In this document: one piece after another, positions 1 through 5,119 of the stretch
How the letters are laid out: every line of letters starts with the position of its first letter
Numbering within the stretch: position 1 is the first letter of the stretch
Source of the DNA: an uncultured bacterium
Lineage (GTDB): Bacteria; Actinomycetota; Coriobacteriia; Coriobacteriales; Coriobacteriaceae
Length of the DNA: 5,119 bases
Direction of reading: 5' to 3'
NCBI GenBank assembly: GCA_905215765.1
Contig: CAJMRP010000133.1
Location: forward strand, 1 to 5,119
Translations under genes and position numbers: made by a program
Notes under the pieces: model-generated
Seen by the model: only the letters and a program-made list of their open reading frames with translations
What the model was told of the DNA's origin: nothing
Database searches by the model: none

Positions 1-699
1 GTGCTCTTTGGCCTGTGCACCGGGCGCGATGCCCACGCGACCGAGGCCATGTACGAGCTCTGGGGCATCGAAGGCCTGGTGGACGTGCTCGTGGGCTGCG
101 GTGGCGCCGAGGTCATCGACCGCGCGCACGACATCAACGAGCTGAGCTATCCGCTGCCGGGCGAGACCATCGCGCGCATCTGCAAGCACATGGCGGACCT
201 TCCGGCAACGCCCGTCTGCCCCCGAGACGGCGTGTTCTACGTGCCCGAGAGCAACGCGTGCGTCGAGCACCTGTCGCGCGTCGACGGTGTGCCCTACCAG
301 GTGGTCGATTTTGCCGAGTTTTTGCGCGAGCCGCAGCCCAAGGTGATGTTTACCATGGCGCCCGAGGTAATGCCGCGGGTGATTGAGCGAGCATCGACGT
401 TTGCCGACGACACCGTCAAGGCGGCAGCTCTGCAAACCACGCAGCGGCTCTACGAGTTCATGGATCCGCGCGTGTCCAAGACGCGCGGCCTTGTGCGCGT
501 GGCGGAGCTCAACGACATGGAGCTCCAGGACATCTGCGTGTTTGGCGATGCGGACAACGACACCTGCATGGTGGCCGACGCCGGCGTGGGCGTGGCCATG
601 GCAAACGGCAGCGACGCCACCCGTGCCGCCGCCGACTTTGTAACCGCGGGCAACGACAAAGACGGCATAGCGATCTTTATTGAGGAACATCTGCTGTAG
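1..699 (+). CDS. HAD-superfamily hydrolase, Cof/IIB type (5' end outside window)
   Basis: This is the C-terminal 232 residues of a cytoplasmic Mg-dependent phosphatase of the HAD superfamily, Cof/YidA-like subgroup with a C2 cap. These enzymes typically remove phosphate from small metabolites such as sugar phosphates; the substrate cannot be told from sequence. Motif II is visible at once (LCTGRD, Thr7), followed by a cap domain (about 30-150), the motif III lysine (SK160) and motif IV, GDADND at 182-187, which supplies the metal-binding aspartates. The ending GVGVAMANG...AAADFVT...DGI is typical of the family. The window-opening GTG is probably an internal Val codon of the strand leading into motif II, because the nucleophile motif DxDGT, expected roughly 40 residues earlier, is missing. 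Full-length relatives have about 270 residues. The gene is GC-rich, unlike the region downstream, and looks like a housekeeping neighbour unrelated to the pilus genes. The family call is firm; the specificity is unknown. Confidence 0.9.
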   Translation: MLFGLCTGRDAHATEAMYELWGIEGLVDVLVGCGGAEVIDRAHDINELSYPLPGETIARICKHMADLPATPVCPRDGVFYVPESNACVEHLSRVDGVPYQVVDFAEFLREPQPKVMFTMAPEVMPRVIERASTFADDTVKAAALQTTQRLYEFMDPRVSKTRGLVRVAELNDMELQDICVFGDADNDTCMVADAGVGVAMANGSDATRAAADFVTAGNDKDGIAIFIEEHLL

Positions 700-712
700 C
701 GCAGGGGGAGAA

Positions 713-745
713 CCACCACAAAAGGGGCAGGCACCTTTGCGGTGG
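713..745. repeat. Imperfect inverted repeat after the phosphatase gene (REP-like or terminator)
   Basis: Positions 713-725 (ccaccacaaaagg) pair with 734-745 (cctttgcggtgg) around an 8-nt loop. There is one A/C mismatch and one bulged A. The element starts 14 nt after the phosphatase stop codon. No T-run follows, so it is not a classical intrinsic terminator, though it could still end or stabilise the transcript. The GGGGCAGGCACC core resembles dispersed intergenic palindromes seen in many bacterial genomes, so a REP-like repeat is an alternative. That resemblance is from memory and not tested. Confidence 0.5.
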
Positions 746-1085
746 CCTCAGGCGATTTGGGCGAATTGATACCTAAAAACTGCGCGAAAATACAAATAAC
801 GTTGTCTGAACATCACGCCTCTAACCACCGATGGGTTAAAGTTATTCTCATCAGTTTGGTAGGTTATTCCTTCCGGTTAATGACCTACCGCTCACGGTCG
901 ATTTTCGACCGTTCACAGGATGCTTGCTCTTGAGCAAAATGTTGTGCAAATAAATAAAATGCTATTAAAAAACTGATAACTAACTTAATTACCAGTAGAA
1001 ACAGATATTTTATAGCGAATAAAAGAAAGCAAATCTGAGTAAATGTCAAGAGAATTGAGAACTGGCTACAAAAATGTCGGTTTTG
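746..1085. other. AT-rich intergenic region without a supportable gene
   Basis: No convincing protein-coding gene lies between the phosphatase and the pilus promoter. GC falls sharply: the 60 nt at 961-1020 contain 16 G/C, against 41 in the 60 nt at 541-600. The left part holds several stem-loops (822-937). The right part (938-1085) is A-rich and unstructured to the eye. A weak promoter-like pair, TTGATA at 766-771 and TACAAA at 791-796 with a long 19-nt spacer, precedes the stem-loop cluster. Long AT-rich upstream regions are common before regulated surface-structure operons, where they can bind regulators or nucleoid proteins. Confidence 0.6.
822..937. promoter_or_regulatory. Cluster of four stem-loops, possible structured RNA or operator region
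   Basis: Four inverted repeats follow one another. The first is 822-826 with 834-838 (taacc/ggtta). The second is 858-868 with 879-889, eleven pairs including one G-T, around a 10-nt loop. The third is 894-901 with 905-912 (acggtcga/tcgaccgt), eight perfect pairs around TTT. The fourth is 924-929 with 932-937 (ttgctc/gagcaa), which needs a slightly larger loop to fold. The second and third are strong by eye. No T-run follows on either strand, so they do not read as simple terminators. I do not recognise a known RNA family. They may be operator palindromes, part of a leader RNA, or a remnant repeat. Confidence 0.4.
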
Positions 1086-1115
1086 TTGCTCGGATGTTTA
1101 AACAATAGTTACAAT
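1086..1115 (+). promoter_or_regulatory. Putative sigma-70-type promoter of the pilus operon
   Basis: A -10 box TACAAT (1110-1115, five of six consensus positions) lies 18 nt after a weak -35 box TTGCTC (1086-1091). Transcription would start near 1122, leaving a leader of about 80 nt before the adhesin ATG. The -10 region is built from a direct repeat of acaatagt at 1102-1109 and 1111-1118 (9-bp period). The weak -35 box suggests dependence on an activator, which is inference. Confidence 0.45.
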
Positions 1116-1130
1116 AGTATTACTACGCGA

Positions 1131-1149
1131 GCGCAATTACAGATTGCGC
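1131..1149 (+). promoter_or_regulatory. Perfect hairpin in the presumed 5' leader of the adhesin gene
   Basis: GCGCAAT (1131-1137) and ATTGCGC (1143-1149) form a perfect 7-bp inverted repeat around TACAG. It lies about 15-35 nt after the predicted promoter -10 box and about 40 nt before the ribosome-binding site. It could be a repressor operator just downstream of the start point or an mRNA 5' stem-loop. No T-run follows, so it is not an attenuator terminator. Confidence 0.4.
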
Positions 1150-1191
1150 AGATACGTTTGATAGTGAAAGAGCAAGATCGCGGTCTCTTGG

Positions 1192-1196
1192 GGAGG
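1192..1196 (+). promoter_or_regulatory. Ribosome-binding site of the adhesin gene
   Basis: GGAGG sits 8 nt before the ATG at 1205. This near-perfect Shine-Dalgarno sequence and spacing fix the start codon. The next 57 codons then give a complete signal peptide. Confidence 0.85.
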
Positions 1197-1204
1197 AGAC
1201 ATCG

Positions 1205-4200
1205 ATGAAAGCGAATTCAGAAAAAACTAAGCAGAGTAAAAAAGCGACGCGCCGCGTACTGGCAGGCGTTTTGTGCGGAGCCTCCGTTTTGAGCCTGGTA
1301 CTGTCGCTCGTCATGCCTCCGATCTCGCAGGCCATTGCCAACGAGGCCCAGGCAGATTCTACCGAGGAAACTGTGATGGGGGGGGGTTCCTCAAGTGAGT
1401 CTACTGATGTAGACAACACCAACAACGGGGATACCGAAAAGCTGAATAGTGACGAGACCGAGGGCGACGAGACCTCTGGTGACGCTGGCGCGGCAGGCCT
1501 GTCGTCCGATGACACGGGAGCCAAAAGCGCTGCGCAGCCTGCCGAAGACGACACTAATGGTGAAGACGCAATCGCGCCTGCTACAGTGAATGAATCGGAT
1601 TATGAAATTCACGACGGGGCAGAGCTGAGCTCAAAGCTCCTTGAGAAGAACCTGCGTGATGGAGACGGTGCTGCTTCTTTTAGGCTTATGGCCGATATCG
1701 ACTATAACGATGAGATTAAGCTCGAACAGTCCAGCGGCAATCCCATCAATATCACCTTGTACTTAAATGGACACAAGATTAAGCACGATAGTGATAACAA
1801 GCCGCTGTTCGATGTTGCAAGTGGTGCAACGTTTACGGTCGTGGATTCTGTGCCGGCGCCGGAGACGATCGACAACGGCCAGCCGCTGCAAAATCAGGGT
1901 AAGGATTTGACCCCTGCCAATTATGGCAAGACGGCAGAAATGGATTATGACTCCAGCAGTGGCATTCCGAATAAGCTTACCTATTACGTAACCGAATCGA
2001 CTGCAAGTGGTACACGTACCACTGAGAAGATCTATAAGCACGAAGCGACTATTGGGGGCGCAATTGTTGGAGTCACCGAGAACTCCACGATGAGGCTCAT
2101 TAACGTTTACCAACATGGCACGTTTAACCTCGTAAGTGGCGCTATTACGCAGAAAAAGGGCTGCAAAGTCGGCAGCCTCATCTATGCCGAGAACGGCTCT
2201 ACCGTCAATATGAGCGGTGGCTACGTTTGCGGTGCAACCTCTACGAGCCATGGCGCAGGCATCGAACTTGGCGTCAAGGAGAACAAAGGTGCCACACTCA
2301 AGCTCACCGGTGGCGTGATTGCGGGCAACTGCGCTCCTAGTGGCGGCGGTGTATATGCCAATGGGGCTGCAGTCACGGTGACCGGTGGCATAATCTCCGG
2401 TAATAGCACACTCGACGTGGGACTCGGTGGCGGCATTATGGCCGAGGGCGGCATCGTGACCGTTTCTGGTGGCTATATCACGAATAATAGAATGGCTAAA
2501 TTCTGCTATAGAGATGGCTCGGGTTGCCACGGTGGAGCTGGGCTTGCTGCCCATTATGGCGCCCATGTCACCATTTCCGATGGCCAGATTACTGGCAATT
2601 ATTCTGATGAAGCCGGTGGCGGCGTTTACGTTACCGATCAAGGGCGAGACGATTCTCGCGAGGATACGGCACGGCTCAAGATTACGGGAGGAATTATTGC
2701 CTCTAACGTGAGCTTCCGATCTGAGGGTGCTGGCATTCGAGTGGGCCAGAAGGTTGACGCGATGATTGGCGACACTCCAGACAACAACGGCACTCCAGGC
2801 AGCAAAGTCTACATCACTAACAACTACTGCATGTCTCGCTTTGACTGGGGCGGAGGCGGTGTCTTCGTCCAGGGCGATTCGGATAACGCAGATAATGCGG
2901 GCAGGCTATTTGTCTATAACTCCTATATAAGCAGCAATACCGCTGGCGGCTATGGCGGTGGCGTTGCAGTCTGCCCGACGGGCAAGACGTTGGTAACGAA
3001 CACTAAGGGCACGGCAATCTTTGGCAATTTGTCTGCCGGAGATGAGTATGATGGCGATGATCATCCTGATCATCCTAATGATCCTGATAAAAACCATGCT
3101 TACGATTCAATGAAGAATACCGGCAATGACGTTGCACCCCATCTTTCAGGTGGTGGTATTGCTAATACTAATAAGACTGAAGATAGAGATGCATACAAAT
3201 CGGACAAGTTCCGCGAGTACGGTCATGCCGATTTCTTCCTCGCAGCGCGGGATCACACAACGCCGGTCGCAGTGGTAACCGGTAAGATGCTCGGCGGTGG
3301 AGACGCCCAGTACTCGGGAAGCATCGAACGTGAAGAAGCTATCACCATCCCCGCCAACGGTGCTGTTGGGGTAAAAAATAGCATCGGCCTGACCTCGGGT
3401 GTCGAGGCCACGGATAAAGCGGCGACTGATGCACAGGATAATGCGACAACTTTCATCACGGACAACTATTCCTGGGACCATGGTGGCGGCATCATGTCGA
3501 ATGGTGATCTGTACTTGGGCCAGCCAACGGACGCGTATGTCTATCCAAGCCTTAAGGCGACCAAGGAGCTAATCGATTCGCAGACTGGTAAGAAAAAACC
3601 ACTCACTAAGAATGAGTTCACCTTTAAGGTCTACCGCAAGAATTCGAAAGATCCTTTCGCGAATGGGGCATTCGATCGCGGCGTTTGCACTGAGGTAGGA
3701 AATGCAGGTAATGATGCAAACGGCAACATCACGTTTAACCTTGGTGACCAGTCTGCTCCGAGCAGTTCGGCTGGCGAGATTACATACTACCTGGTTGAAG
3801 ATGCTGGTAATGATCCCTACATCAAGTACGACCCTGCTGTGTATGAGATTGTGGGGACGCTCAAGGATAACGTGACTAAACTTATGTCTGTTCCGACGCT
3901 GAATGACAAGTACGAGCTTAAACCTCTCAGCGTTCATAACTACACGCTTATAAACACGAGTGTGACTAAATACTCCGGAGGTTCAACTAAATCGCTGGAC
4001 ACTCTGCGTGATGACGGCCAAGGCTATTATTCGATTGTCAACTCCGATGGATCAAAGACCTTCACCAACACGTACACTCCGTACACCTCCAGCGGCTCTT
4101 GGACACCTCAGGTGACCAAGGAGGTCGACGGCGGCGAGATGAAGAAGTTCAAGTTCGAACTTGCGAACGACGAGAACTTCACCAATCCGGAAACGGTAAC

Positions 4201-4681
4201 AGTCGATCCGTCGAAAGCTAAAACCGACAAAAACGGCAACGAGACTGTGCCGGTCAAATTCGCGACGAAGAACTATGAGCTCACGGACCTTGAAAATGGT
4301 TCCAAGACCTTCACGTACTACGTGCGCGAGAAGAAGGAAAGCTCGACCTATCCGCATTACAAGTTTGATCAGTCGGTCTATAGGTTCAAGGTTGTGGCAA
4401 CGGATAACACCGAAGGAGGAATCGACTGTGCGGTGACCTACAGGAAGGGAACCGTTAACCCCAAAGGTGAGTGGACGGCAGACGCCAGTGCCGCAGAAGA
4501 GAGGTTCACCGATGGCTCCACCCCCACCTTCACCAACACCTACTCCACCTCTTTGCCCCTTTCTGGTATGTCGGGCGTCACTCTGACGTACCTTGCCGGC
4601 GCGGTGGTGCTTTGCGCTGCTGCGGCCTGGATGCACATTCGTCGCAAGGCGAATGCGAAGGGAGGTAAGCGTCGTGAATAA
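1205..4681 (+). CDS. Sortase-anchored beta-helix surface protein with two isopeptide domains, probable pilus tip adhesin
   Basis: This 1158-residue protein is probably secreted and attached to the cell wall or pilus tip. Residues 1-50 form a long signal peptide: a basic start, a hydrophobic core at about 18-38, and probable cleavage after an AxA site near 48-50. Residues 51-128 are an acidic Ser/Thr/Asp-rich linker. Residues about 137-655 look like a right-handed parallel beta-helix: an LNGHKI-type cap at 187-192, then repeated TGGxIxGN-like rungs (336, 367, 392, 420, 457, 493) and GGGV/GGGI turns to 762. Such folds often bind glycans or matrix; the ligand is unknown. Two FctA/Spy0128-like domains follow, with candidate isopeptide residues K787/E865/N955 and K972/E1042/N1111. 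The end is a sorting signal, LPLSG (1117-1121), a membrane helix (about 1124-1143) and a basic tail. GC content and codon use are lower than in the flanking genes. A nine-G tract lies at codons 58-61. The last 8 nt overlap the pilin start. The surface-protein call is firm; the tip role is inferred from size and position. Confidence 0.85.
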   Translation: MKANSEKTKQSKKATRRVLAGVLCGASVLSLVLSLVMPPISQAIANEAQADSTEETVMGGGSSSESTDVDNTNNGDTEKLNSDETEGDETSGDAGAAGLSSDDTGAKSAAQPAEDDTNGEDAIAPATVNESDYEIHDGAELSSKLLEKNLRDGDGAASFRLMADIDYNDEIKLEQSSGNPINITLYLNGHKIKHDSDNKPLFDVASGATFTVVDSVPAPETIDNGQPLQNQGKDLTPANYGKTAEMDYDSSSGIPNKLTYYVTESTASGTRTTEKIYKHEATIGGAIVGVTENSTMRLINVYQHGTFNLVSGAITQKKGCKVGSLIYAENGSTVNMSGGYVCGATSTSHGAGIELGVKENKGATLKLTGGVIAGNCAPSGGGVYANGAAVTVTGGIISGNSTLDVGLGGGIMAEGGIVTVSGGYITNNRMAKFCYRDGSGCHGGAGLAAHYGAHVTISDGQITGNYSDEAGGGVYVTDQGRDDSREDTARLKITGGIIASNVSFRSEGAGIRVGQKVDAMIGDTPDNNGTPGSKVYITNNYCMSRFDWGGGGVFVQGDSDNADNAGRLFVYNSYISSNTAGGYGGGVAVCPTGKTLVTNTKGTAIFGNLSAGDEYDGDDHPDHPNDPDKNHAYDSMKNTGNDVAPHLSGGGIANTNKTEDRDAYKSDKFREYGHADFFLAARDHTTPVAVVTGKMLGGGDAQYSGSIEREEAITIPANGAVGVKNSIGLTSGVEATDKAATDAQDNATTFITDNYSWDHGGGIMSNGDLYLGQPTDAYVYPSLKATKELIDSQTGKKKPLTKNEFTFKVYRKNSKDPFANGAFDRGVCTEVGNAGNDANGNITFNLGDQSAPSSSAGEITYYLVEDAGNDPYIKYDPAVYEIVGTLKDNVTKLMSVPTLNDKYELKPLSVHNYTLINTSVTKYSGGSTKSLDTLRDDGQGYYSIVNSDGSKTFTNTYTPYTSSGSWTPQVTKEVDGGEMKKFKFELANDENFTNPETVTVDPSKAKTDKNGNETVPVKFATKNYELTDLENGSKTFTYYVREKKESSTYPHYKFDQSVYRFKVVATDNTEGGIDCAVTYRKGTVNPKGEWTADASAAEERFTDGSTPTFTNTYSTSLPLSGMSGVTLTYLAGAVVLCAAAAWMHIRRKANAKGGKRRE
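1378..1386 (+). repeat. Nine-G homopolymer, candidate phase-variation tract
   Basis: Nine consecutive G span the last base of codon 58 to the second base of codon 61, just past the signal peptide. The frame is open at nine. At ten, translation meets TGA (bases 1396-1398 here) after F-L-K. At eight, it meets TAG (1410-1412) after V-P-Q-V-S-L-L-M. Poly-G tracts are known slippage sites, including in pilus genes of other gut actinobacteria such as Bifidobacterium. The switching role here is inferred from position and consequence. Confidence 0.75.
2210..2713 (+). repeat. Degenerate beta-helix rung repeats within the adhesin gene
   Basis: At protein level the unit is roughly hydrophobic-x-GG-x-I-x-GN, recurring every 25-37 residues: MSGGYVCGAT (336), LTGGVIAGN (367), VTGGIISGN (392), VSGGYITNN (420), ISDGQITGN (457) and ITGGIIASN (493). 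Each is followed by a Gly-rich turn such as GGGVY or GGGIM. These are typical rungs of a right-handed parallel beta-helix. DNA identity between units is low, so they are structural repeats and not a recent duplication. Confidence 0.75.
3059..3085 (+). repeat. Three 9-nt tandem units coding an Asp-His-Pro rich loop
   Basis: The units gatcatcct, gatcatcct and aatgatcct encode DHP, DHP, NDP (residues 619-627) in frame. They lie inside a larger acidic stretch, residues 613-628, with eight Asp, one Glu and two His. Copy-number change would keep the reading frame. The stretch interrupts the late beta-helix and is probably an exposed loop. Confidence 0.7.
4553..4678 (+). other. C-terminal cell-wall sorting signal of the adhesin
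   Basis: This encodes residues 1117-1158: the sortase motif variant LPLSG, a hydrophobic segment of about 20 residues, and a tail rich in Arg and Lys (RRKANAKGGKRRE). Canonical motifs are LPxTG; serine replaces threonine at position four here. Sortase would cut between Ser1120 and Gly1121 and join the protein to a pilin or to peptidoglycan. Confidence 0.8.
4661..4666 (+). promoter_or_regulatory. Ribosome-binding site of the pilin gene, inside the adhesin gene
   Basis: GGAGGT lies 7 nt before the GTG at 4674, within the last codons of the adhesin gene. It supports the GTG as the true pilin start and implies translational coupling between the two genes. Confidence 0.8.
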
Positions 4682-5119
4682 GAAAGTTTGCTCCTTCCCG
4701 ATCTTGTTTGCGCTGCTTACCCTCCTGATCGGCACCTGCGCGGTTGTGTTCCCCGCTTCCGCGCAGGCTGTGCCGACCTCGACCGGTTCCATCACGGTGA
4801 GCGGCACCGTGGCGAGCAGCTACGACGCCTACCAGATCTTTAGCGCCAACGTCGTCGACGGCGACAGCGACGCCAAGATCGCCACCGACCTCGCCTGGGC
4901 AAGCGACGCCGTGCGCGACGCCGCGCTGCCTGTGCTGCACAGCGCCGGCATGTCCAAATCCCAGACCACCGCGCAGGAAGCTGCCGAGTGGCTCAACACC
5001 GATTCCCACCTTACGAGCGCGCTGAGCGCACAGCTCGCTCGTTCCCTCCAGAGCTCTGGCGCCGTGTCCGTGGCCCTCAACGCGGGCACGACGGCCGAGC
5101 TGCCCTGCGGCTACTGGCT
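4674..5119 (+). CDS. Fimbrial major (shaft) pilin, SpaA/FimA-like, N-terminal part (3' end outside window)
   Basis: The reading frame starts at a GTG that overlaps the adhesin stop by 8 nt and stays open for 148 codons to the window edge. Residues 1-32 are a signal peptide: MNKK, a hydrophobic core, then ASAQA with cleavage probably after Ala32. The mature protein opens with GSITVSGTVAS-YDAYQIFSANV (residues 38-58), the hallmark opening of Gram-positive sortase-assembled shaft pilins with an N-terminal domain before an isopeptide D2 domain. A Trp follows near residue 71, as in the usual ls.i.W pattern. The last visible residues, ELPCGYWL, match the conserved L-x-x-GYYL strand of these pilins. 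Isopeptide domains and an LPxTG signal are expected beyond the window and cannot be seen. GC is high (39 of 60 nt at 4801-4860). It is probably cotranscribed with the adhesin and polymerised by a class C sortase encoded downstream. Confidence 0.85.
   Translation, partial: MNKKVCSFPILFALLTLLIGTCAVVFPASAQAVPTSTGSITVSGTVASSYDAYQIFSANVVDGDSDAKIATDLAWASDAVRDAALPVLHSAGMSKSQTTAQEAAEWLNTDSHLTSALSAQLARSLQSSGAVSVALNAGTTAELPCGYW

Noticed and set aside
1..3. GTG at the first base as the true start of the phosphatase
   Set aside because: It lies in the strand just before motif II. The DxDGT nucleophile motif would be missing, so the gene must begin upstream of the window.
742..933. 63-codon plus-strand reading frame in the intergenic region
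   Set aside because: It starts inside the inverted repeat, has no ribosome-binding site, runs through the stem-loops and shows no recognisable protein features.
713..937. CRISPR array or tRNA in the intergenic structures
   Set aside because: There are no regularly spaced identical repeats with unique spacers, and no cloverleaf or T-loop sequence.
1763..2641. 292-codon open frame on the minus strand
   Set aside because: It is antisense to the beta-helix repeats of the adhesin. Its length comes from Gly-rich codon bias, and it shows no protein family features.
3539..3556. VYPSLK in the adhesin as a pilin motif (VYPK type)
   Set aside because: It lacks the upstream Trp pattern and sits at the normal first strand of an FctA-like domain. 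A tip subunit does not need this motif.
4052..5009. Minus-strand open frames opposite the end of the adhesin and the pilin
   Set aside because: They are shadows of two well-supported plus-strand genes with clear signal peptides, motifs and ribosome-binding sites.

Overview
The window looks like chromosomal DNA from a high-GC Gram-positive, most plausibly a gut Coriobacteriia such as Collinsella. The evidence is GC-rich housekeeping coding sequence, strong GGAGG ribosome-binding sites, sortase-type cell-wall sorting, and pilins with isopeptide domains. The genus is an inference from style; there is no marker gene here.

Layout: (1) 1-699 is the 3' part of a HAD-superfamily (Cof/IIB type) phosphatase gene whose start lies before the window. 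(2) About 700-1204 is a gene-free, AT-rich intergenic region. It holds an imperfect inverted repeat just after the phosphatase, a cluster of stem-loops at 822-937 with a 21-bp-spaced direct repeat, a likely promoter near 1086-1115 with a 9-bp-period direct repeat over its -10 box, and a perfect 7-bp hairpin in the presumed 5' leader. (3) 1205-4681 encodes a 1158-residue secreted, sortase-anchored surface protein. Its parts in order are a signal peptide, an acidic Ser/Thr-rich linker, a long right-handed beta-helix, two FctA/Spy0128-like isopeptide domains, an LPLSG sorting signal, a membrane helix and a basic tail. (4) From 4674, overlapping the previous gene by 8 nt, a GTG-started fimbrial pilin begins and runs off the right edge.

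Genes 3 and 4 read as the start of a sortase-assembled pilus operon, with a large tip/adhesin subunit followed by the shaft pilin. A class C sortase would be expected just downstream, outside the window.

The most striking signal is an uninterrupted run of nine G at 1378-1386, inside the adhesin gene just after the signal peptide. Either a +1 or a -1 slip reaches a stop codon within about ten codons. This is the design of a phase-variation ON/OFF switch, and the sequence as given is in the ON frame. Because the pilin start is nested in the end of the adhesin gene, the switch may control the whole pilus operon.
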